Positions 34,421 to 45,947 of a stretch of DNA of 64,000 nt are shown in pieces. Below the pieces are notes generated by a model. It did no database searches. It saw only the letters and a program-made list of their open reading frames with translations, and was not told the origin of the DNA. Source of the stretch: Dasypus novemcinctus. Taxonomy: Eukaryota; Chordata; Mammalia; Cingulata; Dasypodidae. The translations under genes were made by a program, and so were the position numbers. Every line of letters begins with the position of its first letter. The stretch's first letter is position 1. The stretch covers positions 31,967,329 to 32,031,328 of the forward strand of contig NC_080677.1 of the NCBI RefSeq assembly GCF_030445035.2. Direction: 5' to 3'.

Positions 34421-36650
34421 GCCCTGAGGCGCTCCGGGGTCAGTGGGTGGGGAAGCCAGGCTCAGCCGCGAGCCTTGACCCCTGGCCCTGCGCCGGCTGG
34501 TTTCTCCGGGAGTGTTGTTGAGCTGCAGGAGCCCAGCTTCCCAGGGCCGGCAGGTGACATGTTGATTCCATCTCCGCCCCTTAGGTGGCCGGAACAGTCT
34601 TTGTCCCGCCTCTTCCTCGTGCCCAGACTTAGTTTCTGTGGAAGGCTGTCCATCTACCCTGCGAAAATGTGCCCCACCCAACGCACTGTCTCTTGACTTC
34701 ACTCTCCCCACCCTTCTCAGCACCTCCCTAACCTCGAGGTAGAAAGATAGGCGAGCTCTGCGCCAGCCCTCCCTACACACACACCTTCCTTGGATACCCC
34801 AATTGCAGTTTCACTATAGGCCAGTGCCATCTACTTAAAGGGGAGGGAAAATCCCCTTCCTGGAAGGCCTCCTGCCTGACCGCTTTGGCTGGGTCTAAGT
34901 CCCCCCCTCGCTCCACTCGTGATATTGTATCATTCTAGAAGCCACATCAGGATGTCCCTTTCCCTGATGATTCGGAAGGCCAAGGTGCGCTGCTCCACAT
35001 TTCAGTCTGTGAATCCGCAAACTTGTGCCGCCGCAACTGGGCCCCCTAGCAGGGTCCTGGGGCTCCCCTGGTAGGCTTGCCCGGCTTTCTGGAGTCAGGG
35101 GCTTGAGAGGGCAGTGATAGCTCCTGGGGGCTGCCCCCTGCAGGAAGAGCCCAGGCTCAGTCCCCGGAACCAGGGCTGGCTGGGGCTGTGGAGAGCGGCC
35201 TCCTCCCGCCTGTCCCCATTCAGCGGGTCACTTTGCCTTCCCCATCCCTTACCCATACTCCTCCAGGGCGTGGACCCTCACTGATTCATGAAGGAAGACT
35301 CAGGGACACTGTTATTTGGTGTGTGTTTGTGTGTTTTCTTTGGCTTTGGTTAACCCATTCCCCAGGCTAAAAATAACTGGGAAAAGTGGATGAGACCATT
35401 CTAGGTAAAAATCTGCAAGCCCTTCATGGAAACATTAACCAGCCTTTATCACACACCAGAGTGCATCCCCAAAGGAATACAAGGGCCACGGCCCTTTCTG
35501 TCTCCCCCTCCCACCCACCCCCATCAACCCAAAGCTAGAGGATCCTTGTTCTCACAGGTAGGGAGACCTTTCTTTAAGTTTTTTAGAATTGGCTACAGGT
35601 TTTTGGAGCGGCTGGTGGCAGAGCAGGAGCATAGGACTGCGGCATTAACCAGCGTTAACCTCAGGAAATGAAAAACTGAGACCTGAGTCCTGTCACAAAT
35701 GAATCAGGGATCCAAGGGCCTGGAGCAGCCCAGGTCCTGCGCTGAGTTCCCACGGACTGGACTGGGTGTTCGCCTTCGGAACAAAGTTGAGCCCTTGCCC
35801 CTCCCAAACGGACTCATAGGACCCCGGAAGTTTCTTCCAGCCCAGCCCACCTGGCTAAGCCCCAGTTGGCTCCCGCCGCCCCAGCCAGCCCCGCTCTGCT
35901 TTAAACGCAGGCCAGGCCACGGGGTGTCTATTCCTCGGGGTGACAAACGAGTCCGGTTGCTCTCGGTGACATCAGATTACATTGCACCAGCCTAGGGTTC
36001 CGTGACCCGACATAACCCCATATTAGGTCCTAAAAATGCAAAGAAATATGGCCTTTTAAAAAGTGCCAGAGAGAAGGTAATTACTAGCAGGCTCAAGGGG
36101 TTGCCCCAAGCACGGCACGCGACCTGTGCTGGGCAGCCGAGACCGGAATTCAATTTGCTAGCTCCGGCTCTCTGTGGACAGAAGTTCGAGACTGCATTTA
36201 ACTCAGTACCGGGATGGGTTTGTCAAAGCCAGATTTCTTCTTCTTTTTCTTTTTTTTAAATGCCCCCTAAGTGTAACCTCCGCGCTAGCGGGCATCTCCA
36301 GTCAGTTCGGTGAGAGGACTGGATTCTGCTATGCTTTAAAAACACAGGCCTTCTTTGGGCTGCTATGCCTAGAATTTTCCTTAGGCATTATGGTTTCGTT
36401 GCTTCTTCTTTTCCTCCTGTCCATCTCTCCCGCCCTCTTTGTCTCAGGGCTTGTCTGCAGCTTCTGTCTCTCCCTTTTCCTCTTCCTTAGAATCTTTGCA
36501 CGTTTGCAGTCCCCACCCTGACCCTGACCCTTGCTCTAACTGGGTGGTGAACTCCACCCTAAGACCTGGAGTCCACGGGCCAGGGACTCCTGAACCAGCC
36601 CAGTGCCCACTGCCCAAGGAGGCGCAATCTTGGTAGTGCCCCGCAGGCTA
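34421..36650. other. Intergenic sequence, no gene seen
   Basis: A CTCF-like core TTAGGTGGCCGG lies at about 34581-34592. There is no transposon and no family-like coding frame. If HOTTIP is present as in other mammals, its far end may reach near the right edge of this block. Confidence 0.4.
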
Positions 36651-36659
36651 CCCGGGACT

Positions 36660-37130
36660 CACGGCCAGCGTCTCAGGGCTGCTTCTGGGCACCGTCTGAG
36701 TCGTTATATATTTATATAAAATACAGGAACATAATTTCTCTCTTTGTTAATTCACACACCCCTTATGAGTTTAGCCAAATAGCTCTTTTCTAATGCCTTG
36801 AGTGGCTATATGCTTAGCATAAAAGCATCCCAGACATTTATCAACACCTCAGAAAAGGTCTTAAAGAAACAAACAGCCCAAACGCAAAAGAACCTAACAC
36901 ACTGCAACAGAAAGGAAGACCTTATCCCCCGCAGGCAAACGAGCCTAGAATTTCATTAAGCAGCTAGCCGGTGTAGGACTTGTCCAATCAAACAGTTTGC
37001 TATTTTCTGTTTTTGTCTTTTTGCTTTCTAAAGTCTCCCAGGCTTTAGCTATTTGCCCTTGAGAGTTCGGTGGAGATGGCTATACTCGTTGTCAACTAGT
37101 CCACTGAATTAAAAAATGAACAAACAAAAA
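36660..37130. promoter_or_regulatory. A+T-rich candidate conserved element
   Basis: Repeat-free A+T-rich stretch with GTTATATATTTATATAAAAT, TTGTTAATTCAC, AGCATAAAAGCATC and a CCAAT box in TGTCCAATCAAAC (about 36979-36991). The low repeat content fits a HOX regulatory block. Conservation is inferred and not demonstrated. Confidence 0.3.
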
Positions 37131-38089
37131 CAACAAAGGTGCCTTTAATTCTTTTTTAAATGTACTTAGAGCAAGGAGTGGGAAAGGAGTTTTAAAAATA
37201 CACAGAATTACATTTTTGTCTTGAAAACTGTGATTGCTATGATGCAATATCAAGGAAAATCTGGTACAAACTTTCTCCTAATTTAATTATTAGATATCTC
37301 GTTTTGGTTTCTATTAGTGGAGGGTGTATGTTGAAATGGAAAATGGTCATTGGTACACTAATCTGTAGATATATCTCAACTTACGACATAGAAAAGACAG
37401 AGGAATGGTTTTCATTTCCCCAAGAGTCCTGGTGCAGCAGGAGAAATATTTGATTAAAAGATGATTCATTCAGGTAAAAAGATAACATCAACTTCCCCTG
37501 TACATATATATATTAATAAAGAAGAGACATAAAATTTTAGGCAAGATGTGGCCACACCCAGAATCCCTTTTTTGTCCAGATTTCTCCTGGGTGGACTTTC
37601 AAGTTTTCTCTAGATGGATATTGGAACAACACAAGTTCAAACTCACTAGCCTTTCTACCCTTAGACATCGAGAGGAGTCCTTTGCATATTAAACTCAAAA
37701 TTTATCCTTGAAATCCTGTGTTAGGGTTGGAATGATAAAATTTGTAGACTTGACTTTAAAATACTCCAAAAAAATTTTTCTCCTGAAAAACATGGAAGAC
37801 AAAGTAATAGTGGCTAAATCTAGGAATTGGTTATATGGGGGTTCCATAATAAAATGATTTTTTAAAAATGTTTGTGTCAAACAAAGGTGAGTTGAAAAAT
37901 TATCCTTGCCAGGGGCTCAAATACAAACATGGTTTGTTGGGTAGCACCTGGAGTTACCCATTTAATCTTTGGTTTCCAGGAACAAAAAACAACCTCGCTT
38001 TCTTTTCATTTCTCCGGAATCAGCCGGCCATCTCTGAAGCTTTCTTTCCGGCAGGCTGCCTTTCCCAACCCATAAACTGAGCATCCCAA

Positions 38090-38240
38090 ACCGAGGTTGG
38101 GGGCTGATTAATGGAGCTTCCGTACTCAGCTCTCCTGACCAGTGTAAATACCCATAAAAACTAATATCAAAAGTTTTTATTGAGCCGCTTCATTTCCCTG
38201 AGCGTTGGGCCGAGCAGGACTGAAGCCGCGGGACAAAGCA
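38090..38240. promoter_or_regulatory. Candidate HOX-bound element upstream of HOXA13
   Basis: Within 80 bases are GCTGATTAATGG, TACCCATAAAAACT (CCATAAA) and AGTTTTTATTGAGC (TCAATAAA on the minus strand). The last two match HOX13-type sites and lie about 25 bases apart. There is no repeat. It may be an enhancer about 6 kb upstream of HOXA13. Confidence 0.4.
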
Positions 38241-40260
38241 GCCACGGCGGCTCCGGGAGCAGCGTCGGGCGCTGGAGACCAGCTCAGTGCGCGTCCCCAG
38301 AGCCAGCGTGAGGCTCTGGAGAGGGTACCCAAACCAGGTAAATGGCAGCGGAGGGCTTGCCTTCTCCTGGGGGCCAGATGTACTTCCACAGCCGCGAGGA
38401 GGGGAAAGGTGAGTGATGGGAAAAATCAGAATGGGGTAGAGAGAAGGTCAGCCACCACCAAGTATGTCACCAGGCTGATCCAACAAGGGTGAGATTTTTC
38501 CCCCCCTCAGGGTTTGGTATGATGCTTGTATTCCACACACATGATATTTTATGTCCGCATCCAGAATGTGTGTGTTCACTGTGTGAACGTGTGTGCATAT
38601 CAAGGCAGGCACGTCGTTATGATTATAGCAACGAGCCTGTAAAAGTCCTGATCACACCTCGGTGTGTACTTGAAGGGGTCCTGCGTTCCCCTTCCTCAAG
38701 GCTGGTGAATTTCCTTCCCTCGGTTGCTTTGCGCATTTAGAATTCCCAGCCCAGGTCAGGGACGCGTGGGTCTTGCGGTTCTGGGGAGAGATGGAGTCCC
38801 GCAGGCCCAGGCCAGCAGACCTCCAGCTCGGGTCTCTCGGTGAGAGAGGGTCTCTCGGGAGCGACGGGGCCAGGCTGCCGTGCAAACCCCCTATTTCCTT
38901 CGACAGATCGAATGGACAATTGTTGACATAATGAATCCACAGCTCCAGCGCTGGTTTCCTGTTTTGTGGCGGGCGTGAGCATCGGGCTAGGCTGGGGGTG
39001 GGGGCCGGCGGGCAGGACTCGGTTTGGGCAGTGGCAAGGACGGGCAGCGTCGGGGCCCGGAGATCTCTCGCCCTCTGCACGTCGCAGCCGTCCGGAATGC
39101 CCCCAGCTGTCGCCGCTCCCGGACTCCTCGCCGAGCGCTGGCGAGCTCACGCCCCGGGTGGCGTGGGCCGCGCACTCCCGGGGCAGCACCCTCGCGGCGG
39201 GACCGCACAGGGCGAGAAGGCGTTTCCCTTCTTCCGGCCGAGCCCTTCTCCGAGACTCCTTCGCTGGTAACGCACGCTCCGGGCCTTTAGGCGACGGCTG
39301 GGTTTCCAGCTCGGGCCAAAAGCAGAGCCGGTGCGGCACGGTCGGGGCAGGGAAGCTCCCCCACACCCCTGGGCTTCGCTGGGATCGCTCAGACCTCCCC
39401 CAAGCCCGAGCGCGCGGCCCTGCTCCAAAGCTGCCACAACGCTGGGGAGCCCGGGGCGCCGCTGACCGGCTGGGCGCCGGCTCCTCACGGGAGCCTGGCG
39501 ACCTCGGGCTAGGTGTCCAAAAGTGAAGGGGGTGCTTTCCCCTCTCCCTGTTCAGGGACTCTCTGGGGGGAACACTGCAGGGCAGCGCTCTGCATGTGGC
39601 CCTGTCTAAGGTACTGTGCACTGGTGGCCCTCAGGACCCAGTGCGGGAAGGCATCTGGCAGGAAGGCGGCCAGAGAGCTGCTCCTCGGAAAACCTGCCTT
39701 CCTCAAAATCCACGGGATGAGCGGGTCTTAAAGGCAAGGAGTTGCGTGGTCTTTCTGGATCTTGCACTGCCTCCCACTCTGTTACCTCAGCAGTTGGTCA
39801 CCGCTGTGCCCAATGACTTCTCAAAACCATCCCCACAGCCTAGGCCCTTTTGCTGCCTCATTGTATCAAATACCCAAATATCTACAAGGGCAGATGAGCA
39901 AGTGACTGGGGATGGGCCATTTCCCGGCCCACCAGCAAGCTTCGGCCGCTCAGGTTTTAGGACCTACCTTTTCTACTTAAGAAAGAGGGTATACTTTCAG
40001 CCCCCTGCAGGGATGGGGATGGGGTGCTGGCAAAGCCGTCAACGCAAGGGGCGATCCCCCACTTGTCCCTTTCCCAGGCGGTCGGGTGGAGTGTGGATTT
40101 GGAGGTTCTACCCTGTTTGGTTGTGCTTTTTTCCCTTCTCTCTTTCTCCCTCCTTCCTGTCCAGCCTCTGCCCCTCAACCAGGTTTTTCTCTGGATCTTT
40201 CTCTCTTTACCATTATCTCTGCGCCCCAGCCTGCCTGTAGTGGGAGGGAGAGGGTTAAGA
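38241..40260. promoter_or_regulatory. CpG island (about 38950-39500) within HOXA13 upstream sequence
   Basis: A CpG-dense core at about 38950-39500 with frames on both strands that lack domains. A CTCF-like CCGCGAGGAGGGGA lies at 38392-38405. No gene is recognised. Part of this may belong to the HOTTIP locus. Confidence 0.4.
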
Positions 40261-40490
40261 TAGTCTGCAAATGTGGCTCGTAAAGCTGCTTGGATACATT
40301 AGAAACACATGAATATCCTGAAATACAAAGTGTCTTTAAAATCAACCCAGGAATGTTTATCCTAATGCTGGATGGATGCAGAGAAAAAGTGCCAGGGAAC
40401 AGTGCTGACAGCCTCCTGTGAGTTAAAGTGAGAGAAGGTAAATTTCATTTGCTAATGAAAATCAAACTCGATTAAAACCTGGCTTCCCTT
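40261..40490. promoter_or_regulatory. Candidate element with a CTCGTAAA site
   Basis: CTCGTAAA at 40277-40284 is the preferred posterior-HOX (HOXA13/HOXD13) binding sequence. Nearby are TTTGCTAATGAAAATC and CTCGATTAAAAC. The block has no repeats and lies about 3.7 kb upstream of the HOXA13 start, so it is a candidate for auto- or cross-regulation. Confidence 0.35.
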
Positions 40491-43400
40491 TGTCCTTTTC
40501 CACTCCAACCCTGGAAGCCGAGGGCCCCATGATCAGACAGACAGCGAGTCCCCTAGCCCAGAAAACTCAGTTGGGGCTTTTCCTTCAGTCGGAGTCTCAG
40601 AGGCAGTTAAGTCCCCCAGGAGCGCCCTTGCCCACCCCAGAGGTAAGAGGCCTTGCCTGCCAAGGAGTTTTGGAGCAAGAAGTCGCCAGCAGCTCCCGGA
40701 ACAAAGGCTGCACCACACGGCCGCCGCCCTCCTGTTCTGCCTGCTCAGGGCTCCTCCAGGAAAATCCAGGAGCTCCGGGCAGAGCCTGGGAAGCGACCGC
40801 AGCTGCCCCCACCCCCACCCCTGTCGCCCTCTTGCTCTCTCGGTTCTCTTGCTCCAGGGGCCATCGCTGCCTGACTTCCCCTGCTTGGTCCACAGGGATC
40901 TAAGGATAAAACTGTCATCGCCTGGGTTCAAGTTGATTGTGCCTCCCTGCAGTCCCTGGCAGACAAAAAAGCCGAGGAACAGCCTGGTGGGTCACGTCCC
41001 ACTGACTACCGAGTGCAGCTTGACCTTGCCATTGGCGAGGGAGGAAGAACACCGAGGGTCTGTGCGTGCTGCCCAGAGCACTCTCCACTCTTCATTGCCC
41101 TCCAACCTTTCTCTCTCCACAGCAAGCCGGTGCAGCGGCTGGCTAAGAAATGATATTGGGAACCATTAATGAATCTCTGCTCTCCCTCGGCAAAGAAAAA
41201 ACAGAGAGAAAGAGAGATTCTTCCTCCTTCAAAGTGGGAAGAAAGTCTAGACACTCAGTCCCATAATTATCAAATTTTATAAACCATACACTGGCTACAG
41301 TGTAATATCTAACAGGACCTGCAGGTATTTAAACAAAGTGAAGGCATGCCAGGACACCATTGACATACCTGGTAGAAAAATTACTTTGTATATATCGAGG
41401 TACAAGACAAGTAATCATGTCTCAAGAGTTTAAAAAAAAAAAAAGATTGAGAGAGGTGGGAACCTAAGAAAATATCCAGAAAATTCGCTCACTAAAGATC
41501 CGCCACAAAGCTCAATAATTCAGGTCTTACGCCCTTCCCTGTCAGGACACCAAGTTTAGGGAGCAAACCCTAATTCAAAATCCATCCCAAAGCCTTCCCC
41601 CAACGCCATCTCTCCCAGACAAACCTGCTTGTGTTTCCTCAGTGGACAAGATGAAATCTTGACTCACCATTTTTGATGAGAAGGGACCCAGCCGACCTTG
41701 GCAGTCTGTGGACTTGGGGCCCTTCCTCTGCTCGCAGAGCTCCGGTCTCTGGCGAGGTGGGGAGGGGGAGGGAGGAATTCGGAGCTGGCCTTGGCCACCG
41801 TGTGCAAGGGCAGCTGTGCCCTGGCCGGAGGTGAACTGGCAAGGGCGCCGGCTGGTGGGGGCTCCTCGAGCTGTGTTTTCATTTTTCCGGCTCTGGCTGC
41901 AAAAACATAAGAGGCTGGAAGCCCGGGCGGAGAGCAGGGCGGAGGCAGCGAGAAGAGTCGGTAAAAGTCGCCTGAAAATCTTCACAAAGGCAGCAAAAAT
42001 GCCAGAGAGCCAACGGGAGCCAGAAAGGAGAATTCCAAAGGAGAAAGAAATCGTGTGAGGGAAGGTAGGCGGTGGGCCTTTTGCCGTTGCCTGGGTCTCC
42101 AGGCTTGCCCGGCAGTTCTCTGGCTGGCTAGACTGCAACTTTCAACTTGACCTTGGCCTCCAGCCGTGTCTGACCTGTAGGTATAACAGTTCTCAAGGCC
42201 CCAGTTCCTGGGGCCTCGAATCCTATCCTCTCTCTTTGTCACTCTGAGTTTTACAATGCCACTTGGAGGGGGAAGGGAGACAAATGGCAGAAAAGTAACA
42301 CAAAAATCGGGTCTCTACAGAGGGCAGTTTCTTAGTCTGCAAATGGCCAGTTGGGGAGGAGGTAAACTGGGGGCAAATCAATATTTACCCAGGGCTGCTA
42401 AAGAGGCAAGAGAAAAAGAGCATACTGGGTATGGGGGGGGGGGGGTCGCCTAGAAGGTTTTATTGGGTGACACTTACATTAGTACAGGCAAGCCCGGGAT
42501 CAGGGTGGATAAAAGCCCGAGCCCCTGCTGCCTTGGTCTGGACCCTCCTAGAGGCCCAGGGGCCTTAGAGAGCAGCCCAGAATGAGCTTAGAACTGCGCC
42601 TGCAAGTTCACCAGGCTCCTGGGGTGCACGGGAACCCAGCCTTCTCCCCAACCCTGATAATCCGCAGAATGCTCCCACTTTCACTTTGAGTGCATGGTCC
42701 GCTTCTGAGCATCTCACCAGCTCGGAGTGGCAGCAATTGGAAATGGAATTATGTGGCCCAAAAGCAGCAGGACCCCCAGAATCCCTCACCAGAACGGGGC
42801 CGCCACAGCAGGGGTCTCTGCTTGGTTCTCCCAGCACCATCAACCCACCACGCTCAGAGGAGAGGGTCGCATTTCCCAGGCACAGAGGAGAGGCTTCTGA
42901 GGCTGATTCTTGGCAGAGCAGGACGGGACCACCTCTGCAGACTGGAGACTGTGATCTCCCCAGTCCCACTTGCCCCAAGTTTCCCCCTGAGGCCCCGGCA
43001 GGGGAGCTTCAAGCTCAGCCAGCGCCCAGCTGGGGCCTGTTCCTCTGAAGCCCCTTCCAGGATGGGCCAGCTCAGCTGGAGAGAACTGGGCAGCGGGGGT
43101 AGGGGTATCTGCCAACCGCTCCCTCTCGATGGCAAAGTCGCTGGAGAAGTAGTTGTTACTGGGTCAGACTGCGGAACAACAGACCTTGTACGTGTGTGCA
43201 TGTGAGTGTGTGTGCGTGTCAGCGTGGGTTTAGGGGGTTATTCTAAGCCTATGGGCCTAAGTGTGAATGCACGAAATCGCCCACAAACACTGTGTACAGG
43301 GAAGGGGAAGGAGCTCCTAAGTGCAGTCCCAGCTTTCTGGGGGAATGTCCTGGAACCCGAGAGCGAGGCGCATCCACAGGAACCGATGCGCAGCCAGCGT

Positions 43401-43500
43401 CCCGCCACTATCCCCCTTTAAAGAGAGCCAAGTCGCGACACTGTCGAAGTCGAAAGTGCCGGTGTCCGCGCTAGGGTCTCGCTTCAGAAAGAAGAGTGGA
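40491..43500. other. HOXA13 upstream sequence, no gene seen
   Basis: No transposon is seen. An A+T-rich block at 41265-41450 (CATAATTATCAAATTTTATA) may be regulatory. A G run lies at about 42435-42446. Frames here are compositional. Confidence 0.4.
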
Positions 43501-43599
43501 TTCCTGGAAAGAAAACTGCCCTGCAGGCCCAAGAACACTCAGCCGGGGCTAGGCCCTGTCCTCGCCTCTCTTCCACCCCCGGCCTCCGACAGATTTACC

Positions 43600-44055
43600 T
43601 GTCCCGTCCCCACCGTCTCTGGTGCGGCCACTTGCCCCTCCCCACCTGGTCGCGCTGTTCTGGGGTGGGGGCTCCGGGGAGAGGGCTGCGCGGGGGCTGC
43701 CTTTCCCTCCCTGCCCCACCCACCCCGTCCCCCGCCCCCGCCCGCCCGCGTCCCCCGCCTCTCCGGGGTGCATGGTGCACGGCCGCGGGCCGGCGCTGGC
43801 GCTGGCGCTGGGGACGGCGGCAGGCGGCGGCGGGGACGGAGGGTGCATGGCGCGGAGCCGGGGCTGGAGTCGGCCGCTTTGCATACGGCAGGGGCGGAGC
43901 GGGGGGTAGGGCCGGGCCAATGGGCGGCCGCCTGGCGCGACCCCGCGGGGCGCGATCCGCCCCCCTCGCTCGGGCGGCCCCGCGCCGCGCGCTCTTCACT
44001 TCTTGGGGGCTTTTTAAAACAGCGCCACTGGGGTCTTCTCCATGCGGCTCGGGCT
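43600..44055 (+). promoter_or_regulatory. HOXA13: HOXA13 promoter in a CpG island
   Basis: Dense CpG sequence continues into exon 1 and the intron (about 43600-45680). A GC box GGGGCGGAGC lies at 43891-43900 and a CCAAT box at 43917-43921 (GGGCCAATGGGCGG). A TATA-like TTTTTAAAAC is at 44011-44020. If used it would place the start within about 15 bases of the ATG, consistent with a very short HOXA13 leader. The same island probably serves the divergent lncRNA. Confidence 0.6.
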
Positions 44056-44168
44056 ATGACAGCCTCCGTGCTCCTCCACCCACGCTGGATCGAGCCCACC
44101 GTCATGTTTCTCTACGACAACGGCGGCGGCCTGGTGGCCGACGAGCTCAACAAGAACATGGAAGGGGC

Positions 44169-44199
<31 letters not shown>

Positions 44200-44400
44200 G
44201 CGGCGGCCGGGGCCGGGGGCGGGGGCTTCCCCCACCCTGCGGCCGCGGCCGCGGGGGGCAACTTCTCGGTGGCGGCGGCGGCCGCGGCGGCTGCGGCGGC
44301 CGCCGCCAACCAGTGCCGCAACCTGATGGCGCACCCCGCGCCCCTGGCGCCCGGCGCGGCTGCCGCCTACAGCAGCGCGCCGGGGGAGGCGCCCCCGTCG

Positions 44401-44454
<54 letters not shown>

Positions 44455-45947
44455 GCCTCGTCCTCGGGAGGACCCGGGCCCGCGGGCCCGGCGGGCGCCG
44501 AGGCCGCCAAGCAGTGCAGCCCCTGCTCGGCGGCGGCGCAGAGCTCGTCGGGGCCCGCGGCGCTGCCCTACGGCTATTTCGGCAGCGGCTACTACCCGTG
44601 CGCCCGCATGGGCCCGCACCCCAACGCCATCAAGTCTTGCGCGCAGCCCGCCTCGGCCGCCGCCGCCGCCGCCTTCGCCGACAAGTACATGGATACGGCC
44701 GGCCCCGCGGCGGAGGAGTTCAGCTCCCGCGCTAAGGAGTTCGCCTTCTACCACCAGGGCTACGCGGCCGGGCCTTACCACCACCATCAGCCCGTGCCTG
44801 GCTACCTGGATATGCCGGTGGTGCCGGGCCTGGGGGGACCCGGCGAGTCGCGCCACGAGCCCCTGGGTCTTCCCATGGAAAGCTACCAGCCCTGGGCGCT
44901 GCCCAACGGCTGGAACGGCCAAATGTACTGCCCCAAAGAGCAGGCGCAGCCTCCCCACCTCTGGAAGTCCACTCTGCCCGGTAAATGGCGCCCCCCCCCC
45001 CCAGCCCCGTGTCCTCCGGCTCTGCTCCAGCTTCTATCCCGCTCGCGCCTGGGCCACCGGGCGCCCCTCTGCTTCTCTCTCTGGCTTGTCGTAGCGCCGT
45101 TGCGCCCCTGGGAGTCCGACCTGGATGGCCGGCCCTGCCCACATCCCCCCCGCCTTGGGCTGGCCTCTGCCCTCCCTGGGTGAGGGGTGACTGGAAGGGA
45201 GATTGTGGGGACCCCGGCTGGCTTCCTGTCCCCTTGAGCCCCGCCCTTCCCATCGCTTGACACCGACTTAAGGATAGGCAGTTGGCCTGGAGATGGATCT
45301 CCAAAATTGACCGTTTTCCCTCTCTCAAAAATAGCGTCAGTCTAGAAGCGTCAAGTGCCGGGGCCTGGAGGCTGCTGAGGGAAGCCAGGCACGGAAGGGT
45401 TGTGCCCTGCGCCGGGCGCGAAGGTGTGGGCCGCTAGACCGGGGCGAGCGAGGCAAAGCCGGTGCGCTGCGGGTGCGGGATGGCCCGGCTGGGGTGGTCG
45501 TTGGAAACCTGAGCGATTTCGTTTCAGTGATAATTATCCCGCTTTGCCATTGACCCTCCAGACTTTGGCGGAAGGCTGGAGTGTACAGCGCGTGGCAAGG
45601 GGCGGCCGGGCGCTACGAAGCGGGTGGCTCAGAGCGCGCTGCCGCCTGCGTCCTGGCCTGGGTCTGATCCCTTCGTAACTTGCCTTCTCCCCTATTTTCC
45701 AGACGTGGTCTCTCATCCCTCCGACGCCAGCTCCTACAGGCGGGGAAGAAAGAAGCGCGTGCCTTATACCAAGGTGCAATTAAAAGAACTCGAACGGGAA
45801 TATGCTACAAACAAATTCATTACCAAGGACAAACGGAGACGGATATCAGCCACGACGAATCTCTCCGAGCGGCAGGTCACAATCTGGTTCCAGAACAGAA
45901 GGGTCAAAGAGAAAAAAGTCATCAACAAACTGAAGACCACTAGTTAA
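44056..45947 (+). CDS. HOXA13: HOXA13 homeobox transcription factor (two exons)
   Basis: HOXA13 is a nuclear transcription factor for autopod, hindgut and urogenital patterning. Human mutations cause hand-foot-genital and Guttmacher syndromes. Exon 1 is 44056-44980 (donor GTAAAT) and exon 2 is 45703-45947 (acceptor TTTTCCAG); the junction splits Asp309 in phase 1. The 389-residue product starts [20 protein letters not shown]. Polyalanine tracts have 14, 12 and 19 residues; as remembered human has 14, 12 and 18, and 388 residues overall. The conserved middle ([39 protein letters not shown]) is intact. The homeodomain ([20 protein letters not shown] to [11 protein letters not shown], about residues 320-380) is wholly in exon 2, followed by VINKLKTTS. 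An in-frame ATG at 43321 exists but would add unsupported G+C-derived sequence, so the conserved start is preferred. Confidence 0.97.
44981..45702 (+). other. HOXA13: HOXA13 intron
   Basis: A 722-base intron with GT donor at 44981 and AG acceptor at 45701-45702. The left part is C-rich; a run of C follows the donor at 44991-45002. No repeat or embedded gene is seen. Confidence 0.9.

Larger units (their letters stand above)
36800..43750 (-). ncRNA. HOTTIP: Expected location of the HOTTIP lncRNA (synteny only)
   Basis: In human and mouse a lncRNA starts just upstream of HOXA13 and is transcribed away from it over about 7 kb. The equivalent region here is the minus strand from the HOXA13 CpG island leftwards. 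I cannot define exons or ends from the sequence. A minus-strand AATAAA lies at 38176-38181. HOTTIP is known to recruit WDR5/MLL and support 5' HOXA transcription. This entry records position only. Confidence 0.25.

Noticed and set aside
34575-34592. Second CTCF site (TTAGGTGGCCGG)
   Set aside because: Only the core fits and the flanks do not; I kept it as a note in the intergenic entry and did not call it as a site.
43321-44055. In-frame upstream extension of HOXA13 (a 620-codon open frame starts at 43321)
   Set aside because: The extension has no similarity to HOXA13 and spans the promoter. The conserved start MTASVLLHP at 44056 is used in other mammals. The frame's right end beyond 44980 reads through the intron.
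44014-44958. Long antisense frame of 314 codons opposite HOXA13 exon 1
   Set aside because: It arises from the G+C-rich, alanine-coding triplets on the other strand and has no domain.
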